Shown piece after piece: positions 1-6,335 of a stretch of DNA of 7,112 nt. Source of the DNA: Bacteroidaceae bacterium (GTDB taxonomy: Bacteria; Bacteroidota; Bacteroidia; Bacteroidales; Bacteroidaceae); NCBI GenBank assembly GCA_017961965.1, contig JAGCWG010000511.1, positions 1 through 7,112 of the forward strand, read 5' to 3'. Within the stretch, counting starts at the first letter, position 1, and every line of letters starts with the position of its first letter. The notes below the pieces were generated by a model. That model was not told the DNA's origin, made no database searches, and saw only the letters and a list, made by a program, of their open reading frames with translations. The position numbers and the translations under genes are program-made.

Positions 1-28
1 GCTCTAAATCTTATAAATACATAATAAT

Positions 29-811
29 ATGAAAAAACTATTCTTTATCGCAGCACTCGCACTCGGATGTGTGACTGCAAGCGCACAGAAGACTTTGTCA
101 CTCAGCACATATAGTGGCACAGACCTTCAGAAGTATGACAACAAGACAATGAACGTGTATGTATCACGTTACGTCTTCAAAGGATGGAACACAATCTCAC
201 TTCCTTTCAACGTATCTAAGGAACAGATAAACGAGGTATTCGGCAATGATTGTCGCCTTGAAAAACTCGCTGGTGTTGAAAACGACGGCATGGACATAAA
301 GATGAATTTCGTGGATTGCAAGGAAGAAGGAATCAAGGCAAACGTACCTTACATTCTCCACTACACAGGCGAAAGTACTAATAAGTCATTCACAGTGGAG
401 AACGCTACAATCCTCAACGCAGAGGCATCTGTAAGCTTCACAGTAGCCAACACAGGCGAGACAGTCACATTCGGGGCTGCACAGAAGCATCAGAGCGCAG
501 AAGGACTCTACGGAATCCTCGCAAAGGACAATGCAGACGCAGCATTTGTCAATGTAGATAACACTTCAACAGGCTTCTACGCTACACGCTGCTTCATCAA
601 GCTTTCAAGCGGTAACTCAACAATGCTCACAAGCAAGCACTTCACAGAGGGCGAGCTTACAAGCATAAACTCAGTAGTCAAGGCTAATGAGAAGGTCAAT
701 GTATATAATGTATCAGGTGTGGTAATTGCCAAGGATGCAACAGCCAATGACATCAACAATCTTGCTCCAGGCGTTTACGTAGTAAAGAGCAAGAAGATAA
801 TGGTAAAGTAA
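29..811 (+). CDS. Secreted protein of unknown function with type IX-like C-terminal tail
   Basis: This is a 260-residue exported protein. Residues 1-19 form a signal peptide: a KK pair, a hydrophobic core (LFFIAALALG) and a TASA|Q cleavage site, so the mature form would start at Gln20. A Cys at residue 14 sits in ALGC, which fits a lipobox poorly. The middle is rich in Thr, Asn and Ser and looks beta-rich. Residues 51-60 (KGWNTISLPF) match a segment I know from uncharacterised surface proteins of Bacteroides and Prevotella. The last 45 or so residues (VNVYNVSGVVIAKD, then NLAPGVYVVK and a basic end) resemble the Por/type IX secretion C-terminal sorting domain, which suggests export across the outer membrane or surface attachment. 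The start is the first ATG after an A/T-rich stretch and is directly followed by the signal peptide. A terminator follows, so it is probably not part of the trp operon. No enzymatic motif is visible. Confidence 0.85.
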   Translation: MKKLFFIAALALGCVTASAQKTLSLSTYSGTDLQKYDNKTMNVYVSRYVFKGWNTISLPFNVSKEQINEVFGNDCRLEKLAGVENDGMDIKMNFVDCKEEGIKANVPYILHYTGESTNKSFTVENATILNAEASVSFTVANTGETVTFGAAQKHQSAEGLYGILAKDNADAAFVNVDNTSTGFYATRCFIKLSSGNSTMLTSKHFTEGELTSINSVVKANEKVNVYNVSGVVIAKDATANDINNLAPGVYVVKSKKIMVK

Positions 812-846
812 TCCAATTACGAATAACTCACTACCATTTATAGTAA

Positions 847-891
847 AAAAGAGGGAAAAATTCATCTAAATGATAAATTTTTCCCTCTTTT
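847..891 (+). terminator. Intrinsic terminator after the secreted-protein gene
   Basis: A 16-bp perfect inverted repeat pairs 847-862 (AAAAGAGGGAAAAATT) with 876-891. A further 3 bp (864-866 with 872-874) forms past a one-pair mismatch, leaving a 5-nt loop. The plus-strand T run is short and lies inside the stem (888-891). On the minus strand the hairpin is followed by six Ts (positions 850 to 845), so it may work in both directions. It insulates the upstream gene from the trp promoter, whose -33 element begins just after the stem. Confidence 0.85.
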
Positions 892-892
892 G

Positions 893-924
893 CTTGCATA
901 TATCAATTATATGCTGTTACTTTG
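893..924 (+). promoter_or_regulatory. Bacteroidota-type promoter of the trp operon
   Basis: TTACTTTG at 917-924 matches the Bacteroides primary-sigma -7 consensus TAnnTTTG at all but one fixed position. TTG at 894-896 serves as the -33 element with a 20-nt spacer, within the usual range for this phylum. A TTTG at 889-892 is also present but would give a 24-nt spacer. The start of transcription would fall around 926-930, only a few nucleotides before the leader-peptide ATG at 933. The assignment rests on consensus, spacing and position between a terminator and an attenuator. Confidence 0.75.
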
Positions 925-932
925 CAGTCGTT

Positions 933-1052
933 ATGAGAAAGAATACATTCACATATTGGCGTTGGCATAGCTTAGGATTTCAAAAAATCGTAAGTCAGAT
1001 GGTCATGCCACTATGCGAACAACATAATAGAAACATAAAAAGTAAAGCATAG
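933..1052 (+). CDS. trpL: Tryptophan-rich leader peptide of the trp attenuator
   Basis: This short ORF of 39 codons begins MRKNTFTYWRWH and ends at TAG 1050-1052. Residues 9-11 are Trp-Arg-Trp (TGG CGT TGG at 957-965), a clustering expected in a ribosome-sensing leader. The frame is open upstream to an ATG at 870, but that extension lies inside the upstream terminator and promoter, so 933 is the sensible start. There is no room for a ribosome binding site: the predicted transcript starts about 3-7 nt before the ATG. Unlike the enteric trpL, whose stop lies shortly after the Trp codons, this frame continues through the antiterminator strand and stops 3 nt before the terminator stem. Residues 13-39 show no recognisable motif and may simply be sequence constrained by RNA folding. 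The gene symbol is by function, not by homology to enteric trpL. Confidence 0.75.
   Translation: MRKNTFTYWRWHSLGFQKIVSQMVMPLCEQHNRNIKSKA
963..1010 (+). promoter_or_regulatory. Anti-antiterminator (protector) hairpin of the trp leader
   Basis: CTTA 971-974 pairs with TAAG 991-994, and GATTT 976-980 with AAATC 985-989, across one G-G mismatch and a CAAA loop. The stem can be enclosed by TGGCAT 963-968 pairing with ATGCCA 1005-1010, or alternatively by GCATAG 965-970 pairing with CTATGC 1011-1016. The hairpin ties up 987-995, the strand needed for the antiterminator. Its outer helix starts at the second Trp codon, so a ribosome stalled there would open it. Base pairing was read directly from the sequence; the regulatory role is inferred from attenuation logic. 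Confidence 0.65.
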
Positions 1053-1079
1053 AACAAAAGAACCTGTCGTACTTACGAT
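987..1079 (+). promoter_or_regulatory. Antiterminator pairing of the trp leader
   Basis: ATCGTAAGT at 987-995 is a perfect reverse complement of ACTTACGAT at 1071-1079, giving 9 bp with three G-C pairs. The distal strand covers the entire terminator loop (1071-1074) and the first five bases of the terminator 3' arm. This pairing and the full terminator are therefore mutually exclusive. It would form when the protector hairpin is opened by a ribosome stalled at the Trp codons, letting polymerase read into trpB. Confidence 0.7.
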
Positions 1080-1096
1080 AGGTTCTTTTCTTTTTT
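1056..1096 (+). terminator. Attenuator: intrinsic terminator ahead of trpB
   Basis: A 15-bp stem pairs 1056-1070 (AAAAGAACCTGTCGT) with 1075-1089 (ACGATAGGTTCTTTT). It has one G-U wobble and an ACTT loop, and leads into a T-rich tail (TTTTCTTTTTT, 1086-1096). It lies between the operon promoter and trpB with no gene end in front of it except the leader ORF, which is the position of an attenuator rather than an ordinary gene terminator. After it, 1097-1147 is an A-rich untranslated stretch leading to the trpB start, typical of Bacteroidota genes without a Shine-Dalgarno site. Confidence 0.9.
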
Positions 1097-1147
1097 ATCG
1101 CACACAGCCACAACAGAACAAAAATAAAACAAAAAAACAAAATAGAC

Positions 1148-2347
1148 ATGAAAAGTTATCAGGTAGATGAAAACGGCTTCTACGGAGAATACGGAGGTGC
1201 ATACATCCCCGAGATTCTATACAAAACAGTAGAAGACCTCAAGAAAGCATACTTGCCAATCATCGAGAGCAAGGAATTCAAGGAAGAGTATCATGCACTC
1301 CTCAGAGATTATGTAGGACGTCCTTCACCACTCTACTATGCCAAGCGCATGAGCGAGAAATACGGATGCAAGCTCTATCTCAAGCGTGAAGACCTCAACC
1401 ACACAGGTGCACACAAGATTAACAATGCACTTGGACAGATTCTCCTTGCCAAGAAGATGGGCAAGAAACGTATCATTGCCGAAACAGGTGCAGGACAGCA
1501 TGGAGTGGCAACAGCAACAGCTTGTGCTCTCATGGACATGCCATGTACCGTATATCAGGGAGCACTCGATGTACAGCGCCAGCATGTCAATGTGGAGCGT
1601 ATGAAGATGCTCGGAGCAACAGTTGTTCCTGTTGAGTCAGGAAACAAGACACTCAAGGATGCAACGAACGAGGCAATACGTGACTGGTGCTGTCATCCAG
1701 CAGACACATTCTATATAATAGGTTCAACGGTAGGACCACACCCTTATCCAGATATGGTAGCACGACTCCAGAGCGTGATATCAGAAGAGATAAAGTGGCA
1801 ACTACAGGAGAAGATAGGACGTGACTATCCTGACTATCTCATGGCTTGTGTAGGTGGAGGAAGCAATGCAGCAGGAACTATCTACCACTATATAGATGAC
1901 GAGAGAGTAAAGATAATACTTGGTGAGGCTGGCGGTCTCGGTGTAGATAGCGGACAGACGGCAGCATCCATGCAGGTAGGAACGACAGGTATCCTCCACG
2001 GTTCACGCATCAAGCTCATGCAGACAGAAGACGGCCAAATCATCGAGCCATACTCTATCTCAGCAGGACTTGACTACCCAGGCACAGGACCTATCCACTG
2101 TAACCTTTACTCAACAGGACGTGCACAGGTTCTCCCAGCCAATGACGACGAGGCACTCAGAGCAGCATTCGAACTTACACGCATGGAAGGAATCATTCCT
2201 GCACTCGAAAGTTCACACGCCCTTGCACTCCTCCCAAAGGTACAGAATCAGTTCACAAAGGATACTGTAGTGGTACTCACCGTAAGCGGACGCGGAGACA
2301 AGGACCTCGACACTTATCTCGCACACCAGAGTGAAATAAAACTATGA
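1148..2347 (+). CDS. trpB: Tryptophan synthase beta chain
   Basis: TrpB is the pyridoxal-phosphate enzyme that joins indole and L-serine to make L-tryptophan in the cytoplasm, normally as an alpha2-beta2 complex with TrpA. The 399-residue length fits the standard TrpB1 type. Visible landmarks are GRPSPLYYA (57-65) near the N-terminus, the PLP-binding lysine K90 in HTGAHKINN, the catalytic glutamate E112 in [10 protein letters not shown], the phosphate-binding GGGSN (236-240), the [12 protein letters not shown] block (347-358) and SGRGDKD (380-386) at the cofactor ring. All key residues are present, so it should be active. It is the first structural gene after the attenuator, as is usual in Bacteroides relatives. 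Its partner trpA is not adjacent and is presumably beyond the right edge. The ATG at 1148 is supported by the typical [25 protein letters not shown] beginning of the family. The trpE start follows 26 nt after its stop. Confidence 0.98.
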   Translation: MKSYQVDENGFYGEYGGAYIPEILYKTVEDLKKAYLPIIESKEFKEEYHALLRDYVGRPSPLYYAKRMSEKYGCKLYLKREDLNHTGAHKINNALGQILLAKKMGKKRIIAETGAGQHGVATATACALMDMPCTVYQGALDVQRQHVNVERMKMLGATVVPVESGNKTLKDATNEAIRDWCCHPADTFYIIGSTVGPHPYPDMVARLQSVISEEIKWQLQEKIGRDYPDYLMACVGGGSNAAGTIYHYIDDERVKIILGEAGGLGVDSGQTAASMQVGTTGILHGSRIKLMQTEDGQIIEPYSISAGLDYPGTGPIHCNLYSTGRAQVLPANDDEALRAAFELTRMEGIIPALESSHALALLPKVQNQFTKDTVVVLTVSGRGDKDLDTYLAHQSEIKL

Positions 2348-2373
2348 GGTTACTCATTACTAACTAAGAGATT

Positions 2374-3768
2374 ATGTACAAATATCATACCGCATCAAAG
2401 AAAATACTGGGTGACCTCAATACACCTGTGAGCACCTACCTCAAGGTACGCGATGCCTATCCACAGAGCGCACTCATGGAGTCAAGCGACTACCATGGAG
2501 GTGAGAATTCAAAGTCGTTTATAGGACTTCACCCGATAGCAAGCATATCAATCGAACACGGTTTCGGAATAGCAAAATATCCAGACGGCAACATCGTCAA
2601 GAAAGAGATTACCAAGGAATACGGTTCGGCTCAGGTCATCAATGACTTCCTCCACTCTTTTGACATCTCTGGCGAAAACAGCAACTATTGCGGCCTCTAT
2701 GGCTACACGTCATTCAACGCTGTACGCTACTTTGAGAATATCAACGTGAAGGACGAGACACAACTTGAAAATGATGCTCCCGACCTCCTTTATATCCTCT
2801 ACAAGGACATCATCGTCTTTGACCACTTCCGCAATGAGATGATACTTATAGAACTTCTTTCCGAAGGCGAAGAAGACGACCTTGACCAGCTTGAACGTGA
2901 CTGCAACAGTCGCGCATATCAGACATACGGATTCAAGCCAGTTGGCGACTTCTGGTCAACACTCACAGACGATGAGCATCGTGAGAACATCCGCAAGGGC
3001 ATACAGCATTGTCTCCGTGGAGATGTGTTCCAGATTGTTCTTTCACGCCGTTTCAAGCAGAAATATGAAGGTGATGACTTCAAGCTCTACCGAGCACTCC
3101 GAAGCATCAACCCAAGCCCATATCTCTTCTACTTCGACTTCGGAGGATTCCGCATCTTTGGTTCAAGTCCTGAGACACATTGCCGCATAGATGGCAAGAA
3201 GGCTTATATCGACCCTATCGCAGGAACAACAAATCGTACAGGCGATGCAGAGCAGGACAGAAAGAATGCGCTCTATCTCCAGAATGACCCAAAGGAGAAT
3301 GCAGAACACGTGATGCTCGTTGACCTTGCACGCAACGACCTCAGCCGCAACTGCCACAATGTTAAGGTTGATTTCTATAAGGACATGCAGTTCTACAGCC
3401 ACGTCATCCACCTTGTTTCGAGAGTAAGCGGCGAACTTGACGAGAAAGCAGACCCTATACAGGCATTCATCGACACATTCCCAGCAGGAACTCTCAGCGG
3501 AGCACCAAAGGTACGTGCCATGCAGCTTATATCCGAATACGAGCCACATTGTCGAGGAGCATACGGCGGTTGCATAGGATTCATAGGATTCAACGGCAAT
3601 CTCAATCAGGCAATAACAATCCGCACATTCGTGAGCCGTAACAACGAACTATGGTTCCAAGCTGGTGGCGGCATAGTGGCCAAGAGCGATGTAGAATATG
3701 AGCTTCAGGAAGTAAACAACAAGCTCGGTGCACTTCGCAAGGCAATAAGTATTGCAGAGAAAATATAA
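2374..3768 (+). CDS. trpE: Anthranilate synthase component I
   Basis: TrpE converts chorismate and ammonia to anthranilate and pyruvate, with TrpG supplying ammonia from glutamine. The protein has 464 residues, a normal length. The N-terminal regulatory domain carries ALMESS (33-38), resembling the LLES element that binds feedback-inhibiting tryptophan in enteric TrpE. The C-terminal chorismate-binding domain shows PSPYLFYF (247-254), GSSPE (263-267), PIAGT (281-285), DLARND (317-322), the FPAGTLSGAPKVRAM block (369-383), YGGCIGFIGFNG (397-408) and QAGGGIVAKSD (429-439). PIAGTTNRTG deviates slightly from the usual PIAGTxxRG. A role as PabB (aminodeoxychorismate synthase) or isochorismate synthase is made unlikely by the trp operon context and the ESS motif. 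It lies 26 nt after trpB and 32 nt before trpG, so it is probably co-transcribed. Confidence 0.97.
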   Translation: MYKYHTASKKILGDLNTPVSTYLKVRDAYPQSALMESSDYHGGENSKSFIGLHPIASISIEHGFGIAKYPDGNIVKKEITKEYGSAQVINDFLHSFDISGENSNYCGLYGYTSFNAVRYFENINVKDETQLENDAPDLLYILYKDIIVFDHFRNEMILIELLSEGEEDDLDQLERDCNSRAYQTYGFKPVGDFWSTLTDDEHRENIRKGIQHCLRGDVFQIVLSRRFKQKYEGDDFKLYRALRSINPSPYLFYFDFGGFRIFGSSPETHCRIDGKKAYIDPIAGTTNRTGDAEQDRKNALYLQNDPKENAEHVMLVDLARNDLSRNCHNVKVDFYKDMQFYSHVIHLVSRVSGELDEKADPIQAFIDTFPAGTLSGAPKVRAMQLISEYEPHCRGAYGGCIGFIGFNGNLNQAITIRTFVSRNNELWFQAGGGIVAKSDVEYELQEVNNKLGALRKAISIAEKI

Positions 3769-3800
3769 TCCAACAACACAATTACTAAAAGTATAGACAC

Positions 3801-4364
3801 ATGAAAGTTGTAATAATAGACAATTACGATTCATTCACATACAACCTGAGTCACCTTGTCAAGGAACTCGGTGCAGAAGTAACTGTGTTTCGTAATGATA
3901 TGTTCAAGCTTGAACAGTTGGAGTCATACGACAAGATAATCCTATCTCCTGGTCCTGGTATTCCTTGTGAGGCAGGACTTCTCCTCGACGTAATAAAATG
4001 TTACGCAGGCAAGAAACCAATCCTTGGCGTATGTCTCGGTCATCAAGCAATAGGCGAAAGTTTTGGAGGAAAACTCACCAATCTCAGTGAGGTGTATCAT
4101 GGAGTTGCCACTCCTTGCACCATAACAAAGAAAGATTATCTCTTCGAGGGGCTTCCTGAGAAGATAGAGATAGGCAGATACCACTCATGGGTAGTTGACA
4201 ACGACGGTTTCCCAGATTGTCTTGAGGTGACAAGTGTCAGCGATGAAGGCTACATAATGTCTCTCCGTCATAAGGAATATGACATTCGCGGCATCCAGTA
4301 CCACCCAGAGTCAGTACTCACTCCTGACGGAAAGAAAATCATTGAAAACTGGCTGAGAAATTAA
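3801..4364 (+). CDS. trpG: Anthranilate synthase component II (glutamine amidotransferase)
   Basis: TrpG is a class I glutamine amidotransferase that hydrolyses glutamine and channels ammonia to TrpE. The 187-residue protein is a stand-alone amidotransferase, not fused to TrpD as in E. coli. It begins with the typical IIDNYDSFTYNL (5-16). SPGPG (49-53) forms the oxyanion-loop region, C78 in GVCLGHQ is the nucleophile, VYHG (98-101) and RYHSW (126-130) lie near the active site, and H168 and E170 in QYHPES complete the triad. The same type of subunit can also serve PabB for folate synthesis in some bacteria. Whether it does so here cannot be judged. Its stop codon is embedded in a run of TTAAGAG/TTAAGAA heptamers, followed by the longest gap between structural genes in the operon. 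Confidence 0.97.
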   Translation: MKVVIIDNYDSFTYNLSHLVKELGAEVTVFRNDMFKLEQLESYDKIILSPGPGIPCEAGLLLDVIKCYAGKKPILGVCLGHQAIGESFGGKLTNLSEVYHGVATPCTITKKDYLFEGLPEKIEIGRYHSWVVDNDGFPDCLEVTSVSDEGYIMSLRHKEYDIRGIQYHPESVLTPDGKKIIENWLRN

Positions 4365-4381
4365 GAGTTAAGAATTAAGAG
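4361..4381 (+). repeat. Heptamer tandem repeat spanning the trpG stop codon
   Basis: Three tandem copies TTAAGAG, TTAAGAA, TTAAGAG start at 4361 and include the trpG TAA. Sequence after it can fold weakly: GAGTTA 4379-4384 with TAACTC 4399-4404, and TTAAGAA 4368-4374 with TTCTTAA 4409-4415. There is no T run, so this does not look like an intrinsic terminator. It may be replication slippage or an RNA-processing site. Confidence 0.6.
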
Positions 4382-4418
4382 TTAGTTGTATTTATCAATA
4401 ACTCATGGTTCTTAAAAG

Positions 4419-4507
4419 AACTCACAAAATTTTAAAACTCAAAAACATAAAAACTCAAAAACTTAAGAACTCAAAAACTTAAGAACCTAAGAACTCACAA
4501 ACTCAAA
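4419..4507 (+). repeat. Degenerate 16-bp tandem repeat in the trpG-trpD gap
   Basis: The unit AACTCAAAAACTTAAG occurs as two identical copies (4452-4467 and 4468-4483). A close copy precedes them (4436-4451), a diverged one lies before that (4419-4435), and shorter 8-bp derivatives starting AACCTAAG, AACTCACA and AACTCAAA run from 4484 to 4507. It fills most of the 155-nt gap. I see no promoter (no TAnnTTTG on the plus strand), no terminator and no coding potential in the gap. The A-rich end may help trpD translation initiation. Confidence 0.8.
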
Positions 4508-4519
4508 AAAATCGATAAG

Positions 4520-5515
4520 ATGAAGAAATATCTTTTGAAACTCATAGATGGTGAAACACTTTCACAGGAAGAAACTCACCAGATAATGCTTAATATTACA
4601 AAGGAGCAGTATAATGACCAGCAGATTGCCGCTCTTCTCATGGCAATACAGACACGTGGAGCTACTGTAGATGAGATTCTCGGCTTCCGTCAGGGACTTC
4701 TCGAAACAGGCAAATATATCAACTTTGAGGACTTTAACACTCTCGATATCGTAGGCACTGGAGGTGACGGAAAGAACACATTCAATATCTCCACATGTTC
4801 TGCCTTCGTAATTGCTGGTGCTGGCTACAAGGTAACAAAACACGGAAATGGCGGTAGCTCTTCAGTAAGTGGTGCAAGTAATGTGCTCATGGGACACGGA
4901 GTCAAGTTCACAGATGACGAGAACAAGCTTCGCAAATGTCTTGAAGAGGTAGGAATATGCTATTTCCACGCCCCACTCTTTGCTTACGGAATGAAGTTCG
5001 TAGGACCTACACGTAAGGCACTTGCCATCCCTACATGCTTCAATATCCTCGGCCCTCTCGTCAATCCTTGCCATCCAAAGAACTCACTCCACGGAACAGC
5101 CAACCAGAGTCAGTTGAGACTTTACACCAACATACACCAGCAGATTGGTGACAATTATGGAGTTATAACATCATACGATGGCTACGATGAGATTTCTCTC
5201 ACATCAGGTTTCAAGATTTGTACCAACAACTTCGAGAAAGTCATCACTCCTGTTGACCTCGGTCTTAAGTACATAAATCAGGAAGACATCTATGGAGGAG
5301 AAACAGCAGAGGAAGCAATGAAGATATTTGACTCTGTACTCGAAGGTACAGCAACAGAGGCACAGAAGAGTGTAATCATCGCCAATGCTGCCTGCGGTAT
5401 CAGTGTGATGGACAAGAACCTGAGCATCAACGATTCAGTAAATGTGGCTCGTGAATCACTCGAAAGCGGTAAAGCCCTCAACGTATTCAAGAAGTTCGTA
5501 GAGTTCAACTCCTAA
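4520..5515 (+). CDS. trpD: Anthranilate phosphoribosyltransferase
   Basis: TrpD transfers the phosphoribosyl group of PRPP to anthranilate, giving phosphoribosylanthranilate. The 331-residue protein has the family length and both domains: an N-terminal helical part (1-70), then the nucleoside phosphorylase-like fold. The PRPP and Mg sites are visible as GTGGDG (79-84), NIST (89-92), KHGN (107-110) and the DE pair in DGYDEIS (220-226). NILGPLVNP (175-183) and the anthranilate-site Arg of the PTRKAL segment (R165) are conserved. Three usual residues differ: the Arg after KHGN is Gly111, the usual His of HPAMK is Ala155 in AYGMK, and the Arg of the LGxRT motif is Pro171. The protein has no tryptophan. 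It follows a repeat-filled gap and lies 13 nt before trpC. Assignment is secure from context and motifs; the effect of the substitutions is unknown. Confidence 0.95.
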   Translation: MKKYLLKLIDGETLSQEETHQIMLNITKEQYNDQQIAALLMAIQTRGATVDEILGFRQGLLETGKYINFEDFNTLDIVGTGGDGKNTFNISTCSAFVIAGAGYKVTKHGNGGSSSVSGASNVLMGHGVKFTDDENKLRKCLEEVGICYFHAPLFAYGMKFVGPTRKALAIPTCFNILGPLVNPCHPKNSLHGTANQSQLRLYTNIHQQIGDNYGVITSYDGYDEISLTSGFKICTNNFEKVITPVDLGLKYINQEDIYGGETAEEAMKIFDSVLEGTATEAQKSVIIANAACGISVMDKNLSINDSVNVARESLESGKALNVFKKFVEFNS

Positions 5516-5528
5516 TTAACATGACCAC

Positions 5529-6332
5529 ATGGACATATTAGAAGAAATAGTAGCACACAAGAGAATTGAGGTTGAGAGACAGAAGGAGGTAATTGCCCCA
5601 AAGGCACTCTACCACGAAGTGGAGAACATGATTACTGACGGCACAGCTCATCAGATAATCTCCATGAAGACCTCACTCAGAAACTCAGATTCAGGTATCA
5701 TCTCCGAGTTCAAGCGCAAGTCGCCATCTAAAGGATGGATAAAGGAAGAAGGACAACCAGAGATTATTCCTGCATCCTACTGCAAGAATGGAGCGTCTGC
5801 CATATCAATCCTCACAGACGAGAAGTATTTCGGAGGAAGACTCAAATTCATCAAGACAGCACGACCAATGGTCACCTGCCCTATCCTCCGCAAGGATTTT
5901 ATCGTGGATGAGTACCAGTTGTTTCAGGCACGAGAGATAGGAGCTGATGCCGTACTTCTCATTGCTGCTGACCTCAAGAAGGACGAGTGCAAGACACTTG
6001 CAAAGACGGCTCATGAACTTGGGCTTGAGACACTCCTTGAGATTCATTCAGAGCACGAGCTTGACTATGTTGGAGACAATATAGACATGGTAGGCGTGAA
6101 CAACAGGAATCTCGGTACTTTCCACACAGACGTACAGAACTCCTACCGTCTTGCATCAAAGCTTCCAAGTGACTTCGTACTCGTGAGCGAAAGCGGAATA
6201 AGCAATCCTGACACCGTGCGTGACCTCCGTAAGGCAGGTTTCCGAGGATTCCTCATCGGAGAAACATTCATGAAGACACCAGATCCCGGTGAATCACTCA
6301 AGGAATTCATAGCACAAGTAACACAACAGTAA
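5529..6332 (+). CDS. trpC: Indole-3-glycerol-phosphate synthase
   Basis: TrpC closes the indole ring, turning CdRP (carboxyphenylamino-deoxyribulose phosphate) into indole-3-glycerol phosphate with loss of CO2 and water. It is a (beta/alpha)8 barrel of 267 residues with the usual extra N-terminal helix (DILEEIVAHKRIEVE). Strand-end motifs appear in order: EFKRKSPSKG (60-69, with E60 and K62), SILTDE (93-98), LRKDFIVDEYQ (120-130, general acid K122), LLEIH (169-173, catalytic E171), GVNNRNLGTF (189-198, N191), VSESGI (219-224, S222) and the phosphate-binding GFLIGE (240-245). All catalytic positions known from the Sulfolobus enzyme are present. It is separate from TrpF, unlike the fused E. coli protein. 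An ATG at 5521 is out of frame, so 5529 is the start. trpF begins 3 nt after its stop, consistent with translational coupling. Confidence 0.97.
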   Translation: MDILEEIVAHKRIEVERQKEVIAPKALYHEVENMITDGTAHQIISMKTSLRNSDSGIISEFKRKSPSKGWIKEEGQPEIIPASYCKNGASAISILTDEKYFGGRLKFIKTARPMVTCPILRKDFIVDEYQLFQAREIGADAVLLIAADLKKDECKTLAKTAHELGLETLLEIHSEHELDYVGDNIDMVGVNNRNLGTFHTDVQNSYRLASKLPSDFVLVSESGISNPDTVRDLRKAGFRGFLIGETFMKTPDPGESLKEFIAQVTQQ

Positions 6333-6335
6333 GAT

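Noticed and set aside
68..70. Cys14 of the secreted protein as a lipoprotein cysteine
   Set aside because: The preceding ALG is a weak lipobox, and a good signal peptidase I site (TASA before Gln20) lies just downstream.
870..932. Upstream in-frame extension of the leader ORF to an ATG at 870
   Set aside because: It would begin inside the terminator hairpin and run across the predicted promoter, so it would not be on the operon transcript. The ATG at 933 is preferred.
911..970. Overlapping 19-codon ORF (ATG 911, TAG 968-970) that ends right after the Trp-codon region
   Set aside because: It has no Trp codons and its start lies upstream of the -7 box, so it is not expected to be transcribed from the trp promoter.
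2727..2734. CTACTTTG inside trpE considered as an internal -7 promoter element
   Set aside because: It lies mid-gene and reads as ordinary codons. A lone short match is expected by chance.
3163..3549. 128-codon antisense ORF within trpE
   Set aside because: It is a frame shadow of a well-supported gene. Its Cys- and Val-rich translation has no domain pattern, and there is no promoter evidence.
4379..4404. Hairpin after trpG considered as an intrinsic terminator
   Set aside because: The stem is short and A/T-rich with a bulge, and no T run follows. The downstream genes belong to the same pathway.
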